Of a stretch of DNA of 64,000 bases, positions 12,093-23,172 are shown piece after piece (position 1 is the stretch's first letter; every line of letters starts with the position of its first letter). Below the pieces are notes generated by a model that saw only the letters and a list, made by a program, of their open reading frames with translations, searched no databases and was not told the DNA's origin. Made by a program: the position numbers and the translations under genes. Source of the DNA: Floccularia luteovirens (taxonomy: Eukaryota > Basidiomycota > Agaricomycetes > Agaricales > Squamanitaceae); assembly GCA_009739215.1 (NCBI GenBank), contig VSJF01000001.1, positions 1,612,001 to 1,676,000 of the forward strand, read 5' to 3'.

Positions 12093-12871
12093 ATGTTCTT
12101 ACGCAGATTCATTCAACTAGTCCCGCATAACCGCCTCCAGTATTCCGCGTTTTCTAGTATTCCCCACGTACATTCCTTACCAAAAGTCTGCCCCTCATGT
12201 TCCCAACCACTACCGTCAGCTTTGCCTGCTTGTAATAATTGCTGGAGTATATTCGCGTTGCCTCCTGGAACAACGCACCACGAACTTTTTGATCTTCCTT
12301 ATGAACCAAATCCTTTTGATGTCGACCTCCCAACACTCAAACAAAGGTTTAGAAAAGCTCAAGCTCTCTGTCATCCTGATTCTTGGACCTCAAAAGGCTC
12401 TGTGTGTCGTATCAATCTTTATACTTTGACATCATCCTAATGGTAACAAGAACAAGCAAGATATTGCACAAGCATTGTCGGCTCGCTTGAACGGCGCATA
12501 TCAGACATTATTGCGACCACTTTCGAGAGCGGAATATATATTGACCCGCAATGAATTACCATTGTCAGAAAGCGACCAAGTAGATGACATGGAATTTATG
12601 GCAGAGATAATGGAAGCAAGAGAGACCATCGAAGATTCAGAGGACCGTAATGAAGTCCTTTTGCTGGCTGAAGAAAACGAGGGTAAGTCGGATATGTCTA
12701 CTCCTATATATCTTATGTGATTTTTTCATAGATAAAATTCGCGAAAATCTACAAACCTTGCGGACCTTTGTTGGGAAACAAGACTGGGCCGGGGCCAAAG
12801 AAGCCACAATCAGACAGAGATACCTAGAAGGTATTGAACGAGCAGCGAAGAGGTGGATGGATAATAATTGA
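12093..12871 (+). CDS. JAC1: mitochondrial Fe-S cluster co-chaperone Jac1/Hsc20 (HscB family)
   Basis: This is a J-protein that delivers the Isu scaffold to mitochondrial Hsp70 during Fe-S cluster transfer. The start MFLRRFIQLVPHNRLQY is basic and hydrophobic, fitting a mitochondrial presequence. It is followed by CPSC and CNNC, a tetracysteine module like that of human HSC20, which the short yeast Jac1 lacks. The J-domain runs from about HELFDLPYEPNPFDVD through LKQRFRKAQALCHPDSW and contains the essential HPD. Helix IV continues LSARLNGAYQTLLRPLSRAEYI after an intron. The C-terminal HscB oligomerisation/scaffold-binding domain has MEFMAEIMEARETIE and then NLQTLRTFVGKQDW, ending KRWMDNN. Three exons are evident. 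The next gene, the AP-2 alpha gene, starts about 260 bp downstream on the same strand. Confidence 0.93.
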
Positions 12872-13132
12872 TGTGTTTGAGTACCACTTAGCATATACTT
12901 AGAACATGATAGTATACAACATAGAATATACTTACCATCATCATCACCATGTTTCCCTGGGAAGAATACTCCGACATTTTCCCACCCGCAGAAAGTAACC
13001 TGGCGCCATCGTGACAAGTGATTAATATTACAAGATCTACCACGTCTTACGTTTGGACTAGTGTCCTAGAACTGTCGCTTTGAAAGCTATCCACCCTTCC
13101 CTCGGGGTGCTGCTGGATACGATATCCATACC

Positions 13133-16100
13133 ATGGCGGCAAGTATGCGTGGGCTCACGCAGGTCAAGCAACCCTCTCACTGTTATAAGATGGTCTATAT
13201 TGACTGAATGATAGTTTATTGCAGATATCCGTGGTGCGCGGGTACGGGAGCTAGAAGAGAAAAGAATCAACAAGGAAATGGCAAACATCCGGAAGAAATT
13301 CAAAGGTTAGTTATTCCTAAATAACATTATCGAGCTCTCATCCATGGCTGGAATGATACAGACGGAAATCTGGATGGCTATCAGAAAAAGAAGTGAGTAT
13401 GACGACTATGGTAGCGCTCTTACTGATATGACGATTAGATATGTAGCCAAGATCATCTTTACATATATTCTAGGTTACAAAGTTGACGTCGGACACATGG
13501 AAGCTGTAAATCTCATCTCAAGCTCAAAATATAGTGAAAAGCAAATCGTGAGCATGCTATCAAACATCCCACAATGTCATAACTCAACTCTGGCAAGGGA
13601 TATCTGGCTGTTACACTCTTGATGCACGAGAATTCGGATTTCTTACGATTGGTTGTCAATTCCATCCGCAAAGATTTAGATGCAAATAATGAAATTGATA
13701 ACTGTCTTGCTTTACACGCAATCGCTAATGTCGGTGGAAGTGAGATGGCAGAGGCGTTAGTGGAGGATGTTCATCGTCTGCTAATTTCGCCGTACGTGGC
13801 AAACTCACCTTACAAACCAGAAACCTTATGCCTTCCACAGGACCTCCCAGAGTTTCGTGAAGAAAAAAGCAGCGCTTACATTGTTGAGGCTCTATAGGAA
13901 ACATCCAGAGATTATTCCTGCGGCTGAATGGGCATTAAGAATCATATCCATCATGGATGATCAGGATCTGGTAATACGTTATTTTTACGCAATCTTTCTA
14001 TTTAACCTATTTCATCCAGGGAGTCGTTATATGTATCACTAGCCTTGTGATGGCCATGGCACAGGATAATTTGGATGCATTTGCCGTATGTTATACTAAA
14101 GCAGTTGATCGGTTACATCGTGTACGCATATTATCCTTTTACGTGAAATATTCTCTAACTTCCTTTCAGTTGGTGATTGGACACGAATTCTCGGCAACGT
14201 ATTCTTATTATAAGGTCCCATCACCCTGGCTGCAGGTAAAACTGCTACGACTCTTGCAATATTACCCCCCTTCCGGTTGGTCAGGTGTTACAAATATTTT
14301 TCCAAAAAGTTCTGATTTGTTCCAGAGGATCCAACAATACGCTCAGTCCTACATCAAGTGTTACAAACGATCATGAACAATAGTGCCGAACCCTCTCGTA
14401 ACGTTCAACATAATAATGCTCAACATGCTGTTTTATTCGAAGCAATTGGTCTCGCTATCCATCTGGACACTAATTCACCTCTGGTCGGCACAGCTGCAGT
14501 CCTCCTCGCTCGATTCATCTCTTCCAAAGAAACCAATGTTAGGTATCTCGGCCTGGATACCATGGCTCACCTTGCTGCACGAGCCGAATCTCTGGAACCT
14601 ATCAAGAAGCACCAAAGTACAATAATCCTATCCCTCCGCGATAAGGACATATCAGTCCGACGACGTGCTCTTGATCTGCTCTATAGCATGTGTGATGTGG
14701 ATAACTCTGAACTCATTGTTGGAGAACTTTTAAGATATCTCAAAGTCGCTGATTATGCCCTACGTGAAGAGATGGTACTGAAAATAGCAATTCTAACGGA
14801 GAAATACGCAAGTTCCTACAAGTGGTATGTGGATACCATACTGCAGTTAATTTCCGCTGCGGGAGATCATGTCGGAGATGAAGTGTGGTACCGGGTGGTT
14901 CAAATTGTGGTAAACACGGAAGATTTGCAAGAATACGCTGCTAAAGTCGTCTTTGAACATCTGAAGACTCCTTCCACCCACGAAAGTCTGGTTAAAGTTG
15001 GAGGTGCGTTAAATTTCTAATCACCCCAAATAAGATGTGTGAAGTTGAAATTGTATCGAAAAGGATATATTCTCGGCGAGTATGGCCATCTCATAGCCAA
15101 TGAACCTGGATACAGCCCTATGGAACAATTTCACCTCCTACACTCAAAATCCCAATTTTGTGTCGCAGCAACGAGATCACTCCTTCTTTCAACTTATATC
15201 AAATGGGTTAATGTCTTTCCTGAAATAAAACCCCAGCTGTTAAACATGTTTGATCGCTATCGTCACGTTCTTGATTCTGAATTACAACAACGAGCCTGCG
15301 AATTTTATGTGCTTGCTTCAAGGCCGGACGATGACGAGTTGCTCCAGAATGTTTGTGAAGAAATGCCCCCATTCCCTCCTCGAGTCAGCGCACTTCTTGG
15401 AAGGCTGAATCGCAAACATGGAGATACAGAAGACAAACGAACTTGGGTACATGGAGGGAAGGAAGCTAATCTGGATAGGGAGATAGTGAAGCGGAAAACA
15501 ACAATGGCAGATACCAATGCTAATGATGTTGCAAATGGAAAATCCGATACTCAAGATATCCTGGGCTCTCTTGCTGGTCTTGATTTATCTTCTTCCGGAG
15601 CAGTGTCATTGACACCTGACAGTGCTGTATTAGCCACATCACCTGATAAACCACCTCGACTCACCGGTGGACAAAATGTCGACCGTTGGTTTGAGAAACT
15701 GACATGTTCCTCCGACGGAGTATTATATGAAGATGTCCAGATTCAGATTGGAGTCAAGTCTCGCTATCAGGGCCACATCGGACAACTGGCCATATATTTG
15801 GGCAACAAGATATCTGCTCCTTTGACGTCGTTCACGACATCCATCCATATTAGCGACACAGATGCGTTGTCCGTCACGTTCGCAAAAATCCCTCCTAGCA
15901 CTATCGCACCCCGCAGTCAATCCCAACAATTACTACATATTGAATGCAAGAAACTGTTCACTTCACCGCCAATTTTGACGTTATCATTCTTGGCTGGGTC
16001 CCATCAGACCATCTCCATTCGTCTTCCCATTGTCATCACGAAGTTCATAGAACACGTGAAACTTGGCCAAGCAGACTTCTTCGAACGATGGAAGCTGATA

Positions 16101-16473
16101 GGAGGACCGCCCAGGGAATCCCAAACCATATTTCCAATTGACTTAGCGGCGACCGGCGAGCTCGACATCGCCAAAAACCGTAGCGTGTTGACTGGCCATC
16201 AAATGAACGTACTTGATGACATAGATCCGAACCCCAGTAACTTGGTGGCTGCTGGCGTCCTACATATGTCTCTTGATGGGAAAGTTGGTTGTTTGTTGCG
16301 GCTAGAGCCCAATCGCGAAGCTAAGGTAAGCCATTATACAGATATGCAACACTCCTTGATCCGAATATTTTGCACAGCTTTGTCGCCTTACCGTAAGAAG
16401 CACATCGGATGATGTATCTAGTGAGATTTCGAGGTTGTTGCAAAAGCCACTATCTTCCTCTTCGAATACATAA
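13133..16473 (+). CDS. APL3: AP-2 adaptor complex alpha subunit (alpha-adaptin)
   Basis: This is the large subunit of the clathrin adaptor that recruits endocytic cargo at the plasma membrane. Exon 1 encodes MAASMRGLTQ; after an intron come FIADIRGARVRELEEKR, RINKEMANIRKKFK, GNLDGYQKK, KYVAKIIFTYILGY and DVGHMEAVNLISSSKYSE, the family's very conserved trunk. The alpha-solenoid continues through LRLVVNSIRKDLDANNE and KWYVDTILQLISAAG. A Ser/Gly-rich hinge follows (around 15480-15700), then the ear: LYEDVQIQIGVKSRYQGH, NKISAPLTSFTTSI and QMNVLDDIDPNPSNLVAAG. The true end uses an intron at about 16325: joining REAK to LCRLTVRSTSDDVSSEI gives the conserved alpha-ear C-terminus and a stop at 16473, not the read-through stop at 16412. 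The length of about 930 aa is normal. Confidence 0.95.
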
Positions 16474-16574
16474 AACTCCGCTATTTTGACACTATTATAC
16501 AAACATGTGTGTAACTAATACCGCGCTTATGCATATACAAATAGAACCAGAACTCTTTAAGTCGCTACGGCCAC

Positions 16575-19500
16575 CTATCTTCGCAGTATTCCTTTCAAAA
16601 TCCCTTTCATACGTTGTTTCCCAGTCTCATCTATCGTTTCTGTGACCACAGTCTCAGTACCACGACCTTGTTGGATGTTATGATGTCCGGCATCGTAAGA
16701 AAGCACAGAGTCCAAAGAAGGCGATTTCATGTGCAGATTATGGTGCCTCCACTGTTCAGAAACTGAACGAAAGTCACTCTCTGGACCCGAGTATGATATT
16801 GTCAACGTGTGCGAACTTGATAGTTCTTCTGGAATAATCATCAATTGATCCAGAGATTGCGAGCCCGGATCAGTCGAAGTGGCCATGGGACGTAAATGTT
16901 GTTCCCTAGAATGAAGCACTGGTAAGACTTCAAGAACTGGGAAAGAGATTCCTGAGAAATGCGTGGGAACGGGAGTTCTGCTTTTAGCGGCTTTCAGCTG
17001 CTTAGCCAACTGATTCACCCTGAAGAGAGCATGCGCTTCTACCTCCAGACACTTTGAGTATAACTGCTGTAAGGCGTCAACACGAGAGTCGGATGTTTGA
17101 CTACGGAGATCCCTGGAGTAGCGAATAACAGTGGAGATTATCAATGCAAGATGTCTGGGCAGATCTAGGAGATAGGGCAATAGTGGTATCGACTCCCTTT
17201 CCAACGTTGACAGCACTTTTTCCCGACGTCCCAAGTAGTGTACGATCGTGAGTCGATTGTGACTCTGCGATACATCTGCGGAAGTCGAAGAATCAGGAGA
17301 AGAAGTAGTATTCGAGGTTGATACCGCCATCAGGTAGTCAACCATGACAGGCAAACTATCTCGCATAAATTCTGTAACTCCACGCATGAAATTCTCCTTG
17401 TATATATTCTTTCAACAAGATATTGAGCTATATATTTGATCCGAGAGATACCCGCCCCTTACCGTGTTTAGGTTGGCGAGGCTTTGAATTACTTTTGCAA
17501 TCAAAGTCAGGCTCCGTTGGACAGGAGCACTAGGAAGCCCTGTATGATCGGTAAGCCCTACCGCGTATGAGGTATGACAGTAACAAACCTGGTAGAAGCC
17601 CGAATAAATGTGGGTGTAGAATCGCTGGGACAATAAGTCGCAAGAAAATGAATGCCGACACGCTCTGCTTTGGAAGAATCATATCAGCAAGATCCTGTTC
17701 AGACCCATATCTCTTTTCAACCAGTTCACGAATGATTTCCAGTAATTTGCGGAATTCTCTGCAATTGGAATTGAGATAAATGTCAAGGTACAGAGCAATT
17801 ACGTACATCGGACATTCTGCCTTGGCAGAGTAAATTTGATCCAAGAACTCCCGACACCAGTACAAAAGTTGTACAACGTTACGGTCTACATCTTTGTTGC
17901 CCTTGCCACTCCTCATTGGATCAACCTCAATCGTGACTTTTTCCGAGCAAAGCCTTCTAAGAACACTTCCAATACTAGCTTCTAGAAAAGTTTGTCCGTA
18001 CCAAGCCAAGTAGGACTCCATCAACTTAGTTAATACTGTATTTCCACGAAACAAAGTCTGTTGACCTACATAATAATTAACTTGGATTCAATTAGTGTGT
18101 GTTGTGGTACATACTAGTTGTGGACTCATCCATGTGACGACCTGCATATTCCCGGATCTGTTCCAGTATACCGCCATCTGCAATGGCAACGAACATCAAA
18201 GGCATTGATAGCGTCGTCATTTTCAATTTGCTCTCGAAGTCAGACATCCAATCCAAGAGATTTCTCGTCCGTAAGACCTGCTTGTCATATTAATGACGGC
18301 ATGTAGAAAACCATTCTAGCGAATATGCTCACCGAAAGAACATCAGAATATACGGAATACGGCAATATAATCTCTCTTTAATAATATTGAGCACCATATT
18401 CGCATATTATTGATCAAGAACTCACTCGTCAATCTTGATTTTTAGTTTAAGTTCACCGACATGATAATTACTTATGGTATTTTCGCTGTAGACGAGAGGG
18501 AACCATCCTTCTATTTCTTCCCCTCTGCGAAAGTTGCTCAGTCTTAATCGGGCAGTACCAACAACTGCGGGTCTACTGAGTTTCTTCTCCCTCCAGACAT
18601 CAATATCCAGCTCATCGAAGGGAGGTAGGTCGTCGAATACAAATTCTTCGTACCAATCAGGAGATACGACTCCCTTTTTGGCGGTTGTCCTACCACACAT
18701 TATGTCGTTAAGTTGGATTTCGCAGGAGAAATCAACCTCAGTATGATTAGCTTCCCCATGTGTCGGTCCAGTTTCAGTCTCATGTAACTTGCCGGAACCC
18801 AGATTACGTCCTTGCTTTATTGTTAGTTCCACTCGACGCCATACACGATAAGAGCCGGCTTCAGAGAACCAACGACCATAAATCTCTGGAATGGAATGAG
18901 CCTTCAAAAGTGTTACCCATGTAGCTAGCGCAGTATCGTCGTCAAAATAGAGGTAGACTGGTTCTGTCACCGACAGCGAATTCCAACGTTGGCCTCTGAG
19001 AAAGGACCGCCAAGTCAGAGGGGTAGAGAACGCAGAATCGAGTTTAAGAATCACGCTATACAGTAGATCCCCACACAACCTTTACGACAAAGTAGAGAGT
19101 TATCAACACGTCGAATATCGGTTTGGTTTAATAGATGGATGAATATAGTTTGGAACAAAATGCATTCCTGCGATAATCATGAATCATTGTTCAGCTATGA
19201 TGAGCCAACTTACATCAACATAGATATGTAGGAAACATCGGTTTTCCTCTTGTTGGAGCGTGCATGTAGCAGACCTCCATTGACCTGAGCCAGCCAGGCC
19301 TGTAGACAGACCAAACCAACTAGGCTTCTCTATTCGCAGTAAGTTCGGTGTCGAGATTAGGCTTCAGCAAGCCAAACCTTTAAGTTTCGGGTCATCCACT
19401 ATTCCGGCGAAAGCATCACGCTTATCAGATTTCTTGCTTCGTGATGCTGGCTGCGCATATACTCGAGTTTCGGCGTGCTTTACGGCAATTATTATAGAAG

Positions 19501-19617
19501 GGGACTCACTTTCCGCAGCCCTGCGCCTGCGGGATTCGAAACATACAGCTCAACGTCAACAGAAAATTCTCGTGCTAGCTCTCCAGTTTTTGACGCGTGA
19601 GCTGTTCTGTCGGTCAT
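16575..19617 (-). CDS. Ras GTPase-activating protein with PH/C2-like N-terminus
   Basis: The protein stimulates GTP hydrolysis by Ras-family GTPases. The start chosen is MTDRTAHASKTGELARE (19617). An N-terminal PH-like region includes CTLQQEENRCFLHIYVD and CILFQTIFIHLLNQTDIRR. An intron then restores the frame into GQRWNSLSVTEPVYLYFDD; without it, the C2 exon appears to start falsely at 19078. The C2 domain has YRVWRRVELTIKQGRNL, VSPDWYEEFVFDDLPPF and RLRLSNFRRGEEIEGWFPL. The RasGAP domain has the arginine-finger motif FRGNTVLTKLMESYL (18054 leftward), ELVEKRYGSE, and FIFLRLIVPAILHP, whose FLR-type Arg is the second catalytic-loop signature. The C-terminal tail is Ser/Thr-rich and ends MKGILKGILRR. 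It converges on the AP-2 alpha gene with 101 bp between stops. Confidence 0.9.
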
Positions 19618-19981
19618 GATATACCGGTGTGGCAATATATGGACTCGACGAGAATATATTGACTTTATTTGTGATGTGTAACGAGGCCAATTCTGGATGA
19701 AGGGAATCAACGGAGACAAAGAGTGCAATTAGAGAAGTAACCGTATTTTAAGTCACATGCAATTTAATTTAAGCTAACGTACGTACGTTGTCACATCTCA
19801 TATTATTTCTCAAATACTGATCAATATCACTCAGTACATTAAAAGAATGCTTGCAAGACATTTCTGTCAAGATGCCAACTTATTCCATCACCAAAGATAG
19901 TTCTATTATTAGTGCTAACAATAAGATTATGAGGTATACTGCCGAAGCTCATTAGGGAATATGTCAAGCTAAGGTACGACC
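19618..19981. other. intergenic: RasGAP promoter and elongase 3' region
   Basis: No gene is seen in this 364-bp stretch. It contains the 14-bp perfect palindrome AACGTACGTACGTT at 19776-19789, about 160 bp upstream of the RasGAP start codon. The rest is AT-rich without coding potential. Confidence 0.5.
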
Positions 19982-21233
19982 CTACTCTGGCCTATGTTGT
20001 TGTATTACAATGAAAATTTTGTAACGAACATTAAGGCATTTTACTGACCTGATTCCATTAGCTTTCCCATTCGTGTGTCCATTAGCAACACCGTTCCCCA
20101 CCGGTTTCGTGGCTGGCTTCTTATAAGTCTGGAAGTAAAAGTTGATGAAGAGTCCGAGATATGTCGTAAGGAGTGCACATCCGAAAATGGCTGCAGATTC
20201 AGAACCGGCACAGTTTCCGAGGTGAGGAAGGACATCGCTGTAATATGCGTGTGCGGTATGTTCATAAGCTAACGATTAAAAATTATTAATAATTGGTTAT
20301 TCAAATCGATCGGTAGACAGAACGAACTTCCAAAATAGACGACAACAAGGTCTATCACAAATTGTACAATTTGCATTGTGGTCAGATACTTTTTCCACTG
20401 TGAGAAAATTATTTAAAATTTGTCGTGTAATGAAGAAATAGGGGGATCGTACCCAAAACCTAGCACCACCAGCGGTCGCATAATAATAGTAATCTATTCC
20501 TATTTCAGGAGCTTGGACTGATGATTTTATCAAGAACTTACACATAACGACATGGACGGCCAAGTTCAGAGTAATGACAGCCCATGACTGAGAGTAAGAT
20601 AAATAAGGAGAACGAAAGTAGTATGATCATCGGGCTCACAATACTGGTCTTTCCATTCAACTGTGTGTAACAGAGCAGAGCCGTAGCAGAATGGTGGAAT
20701 ACATGTAAGAACTCTGGATAGAGACGCGTTAGCAAGGGTATCCCGAATTCCGAATCGAAACCGTACGCAGTGGTTTTTTCTTTAACGCGAGAAATACCGT
20801 ATCCAACAGCTCGAGATATTTGAAGTAATAGTTGATCATGTAATAAAATTCCATCCGCTGAGAAATGGTTATTGAAGGAACTAAGATGAGAATTCGGGTA
20901 ACGAACCGGTGTCCAGGCCTCATCAGCACATAACGCATGATGCAAACCGAAGTTCCACATAATAGGTAAAATTTCTTCCAGCATTAATAGTAGCAAGAGC
21001 AAACTACCTGAGCTCAGGATTACGTTGTGAAGTTGAAAGAGTGTCGTGAGTTTTTGTGCTTTCTGGGATTTCATTACAAACTGGATCCCAAAAACGACTG
21101 CTAGATATGAAGTCAACGCCGTCAGTACAGCTGGAGTAGTCGAAAGTGGAGTGACGCCTTCAACATAGGAACTAAGATGTTGAGGGAGACGAAATGAAAT
21201 CCCTTTCAACAGAAAATCAGCAAGGGGTGCCAT
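19982..21233 (-). CDS. ELO-family very-long-chain fatty acid elongase
   Basis: This is a 3-ketoacyl-CoA synthase of the ELO/SUR4 family, acting in the ER membrane to elongate acyl-CoA for sphingolipid fatty acids. It starts MAPLADFLLKGISFRLP. Hydrophobic helices follow, then after an intron RMEFYYMINYYFKYLELLD and TVFLALKKKPL. The family signature FLHVFHHSATALLCYTQL contains the catalytic HxxHH histidine box. Later exons give SWAVITLNLAVHVVM and YYYYYATAGGARFW, the region conserved in fungal Elo2/Elo3. The C-terminus is Asn/Gly/Lys-rich (NGVANGHTNGKANGIR). Both the read-through and the spliced reading converge on the same TAG at 19982-19984; the spliced version ends GIRPE. The frames fit five or six exons. 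Which chain length it makes cannot be told from sequence alone. Confidence 0.93.
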
Positions 21234-21569
21234 TTGGACAGAGGGACCTAGGTTTGAGCAGAGAAAAGAATGAAGTTCGAAATTCTCGACAAGATTTTTG
21301 ACAGCTCATCACCAAGACTTCAGTTGCGTGATAGTCACATCACGTGATATTGACCATGCATGTGTTATTCGGGGCTACTCCTCCCCCGTGTTTCTTTTGG
21401 TTCTTCTGACTACATAATTTTTTGTAGAAATGTATATATTTCAAGATGTGATCAAGGACACTTGACTCATGACATAATAGTGTATCCAATTACATGCATT
21501 AAAGACGTTACAATCATCTGAAGTCCGTACGGAAAGTCATATAAAACTCCGAGAGTAGAAAGGAATGCC
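21234..21569. promoter_or_regulatory. elongase promoter region
   Basis: This 336-bp interval has no coding potential. It holds the palindrome ATCACGTGAT (21339-21348) 106 bp upstream of the elongase ATG, with a pyrimidine-rich stretch (21374-21400) beyond it. Confidence 0.45.
21341..21346. promoter_or_regulatory. CACGTG box upstream of the elongase gene
   Basis: The hexamer is centred in the 10-bp palindrome ATCACGTGAT. It is a candidate bHLH (Cbf1-like) site, inferred from the motif only. Confidence 0.35.
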
Positions 21570-22534
21570 TCATATGACAACTATGAACGGTCCATTTTCC
21601 CCGTTAGCGAGCACGACGTTATCTCTACATAAAAAATATTAGCAAGGGGCAAGTGACTTAGGCCATTATAGTTATACCTCCTACCAGAACATTCTGTGGT
21701 TAGCGCCTCCATGTCAGGGGGGTGTGCGTTACCATTAGGAGGTAACACACAGATCAGACAATGTGATGAGCTCGAGGGTGATAGAGAATAAGTAGCAATG
21801 ATCTGAGGTTTCACGTGAGCAGAAAATATTTGCGGTCGAAAACAAGGACGCACTCCAGAAGAACGTAGACATTGCAACAGGTTGTGAATGAATAAAATGA
21901 GCCTTGTGCGTAGCTCGTGGAGGTCATGTAGATCAATGCCTTCATAAGTTGTTAACGACGGATCATAAAGTGTGAAGAACTGCATACATGTATCTGTTGG
22001 CAAACTCCAAGTAGGAATGGTGCAATGCAATCGAACAGACGACCTCCCAGAAGTAAGGATCAAACTAAATTCAAGATCAGATATTATAGCAGAGGAAAGG
22101 CTGCTTTGATATAAAATCTAACTTGGTAAACGGCTCCAGGGCGTCCGTCAGGTTCGGAAGCTACAATAAGACCGCAAATAAGGCTGGAGACCAAGGTAAC
22201 CCAGTGCAAGGCTTACCCTCTTCAATGACGTTTTGGCTTTTGATTGCTGGTCACCTAAGGGCTGGGACAACTGTTGGGGATGTGATAAGACTGAGAGCAT
22301 TGTGGTGGGGGAACAGATGTTGGATGGAGAGGGCGAGTCTCAAATCTTTAAACCTTCGCACACGACCATTTTAATAAAGGTGGGTTATATACGTACAGAT
22401 CCAGCAGGTCTGTCACATCACGAGGATTTAATGTCGAGAGGGACGGAAAAGACCGGAACTCGGTGATCTGGATGAGGGAACATTGTGATGGATTCTATCG
22501 GAACAAGCACAATGTGCCCATTGGCCAGGTCCAT
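21570..22534 (-). CDS. hypothetical multi-exon protein
   Basis: I do not recognise this gene. Splicing with canonical short introns gives a start MDLANGHI (ATG at 22534), a 43-nt intron, then ITEFRSFPSLSTLN and PRDVTDLLDL. After another 43-nt intron comes FKDLRLALSIQHLFPHHN. The middle (about 22100-22290) is ambiguous in frame. A long final block is open from about 22063: SGRSSVRLHCTIPTWSLP, DLHDLHELRTRLILFIHNL and HCLICVLPPNGNAHPPD. A last small exon encodes DNVVLANGENGPFIVVI and a stop at 21570-21572. Clean intron borders support a real gene of about 230-260 residues. I see no signal peptide, clear membrane helix or catalytic motif. A function cannot be assigned. Confidence 0.45.
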
Positions 22535-23172
22535 TTTCAATCATCGGTAGAACTAACCTAGGTCTTGATCTTTGATATGATACAGTCTCGAATAACTTGA
22601 CACTTGCGATACATTTTGATAACTATAAAAAACGCTGTCGCGGGAAGACACGTCCTAATTAAATAGATAACTGCGGCCGGTCATTACCCTTTGTTCCAAC
22701 CCATTTGAGTTAAGTCAGGGGATAAAAAGTAATCTAGTTAGATGGCCAAGCTGATTGTCCTAAAAGCGTCTGTGAGCATCAAGTGAGCACTATCTGTCCA
22801 TCTAACAAGGATCTATAGTTCTGCTACATGCATACATATGCATGAGTTCAGCTAGAAAATGACTGTGATTCGCAGATAAAGAAGGAGTTCTGTTGACACT
22901 AATAATTGCAGCCACAAGCCTCCGTGTTCATTGATTAAACCTTGATTGTACATAGAAATCACGACCCCCAATACGTACTCCTGAGTACATAATATTGCTT
23001 GCGTAACATGACGTTACATGCTCCCTTCACCAGAATCCATTCCCCTGATTTCTTGAACAAATCTGCTATTCGGTGCTTTGCAGTTACCAGTTCGACATAA
23101 CTATTTTCTCGTGACCCTCTTTCTATATCCAATTTCGTTATTGACCCTTCTCACTTACGAGAACGATAGGCG
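22535..23172. promoter_or_regulatory. 638-bp intergenic region upstream of VPS13
   Basis: No gene is visible. The segment holds the near-perfect palindrome CATGCATACATATGCATG (22827-22844, 8-nt arms around CA) and TACGTACTC (22972-22980). As the upstream gene is divergent, both promoters lie here. A pyrimidine-rich tract precedes the VPS13 ATG at 23173. Confidence 0.45.

Noticed and set aside
16322..16412. AP-2 alpha ending at 16412
   Set aside because: That ending reads through an intron. Splicing yields the conserved LCRLTVRS ear end and a stop at 16473.
18980..19078. A methionine start for a separate C2-domain gene at 19078
   Set aside because: Splicing a short intron (about 18988-19044) joins the upstream PH-like exon to GQRWNSLSVTEP in frame, so it is one RasGAP gene.
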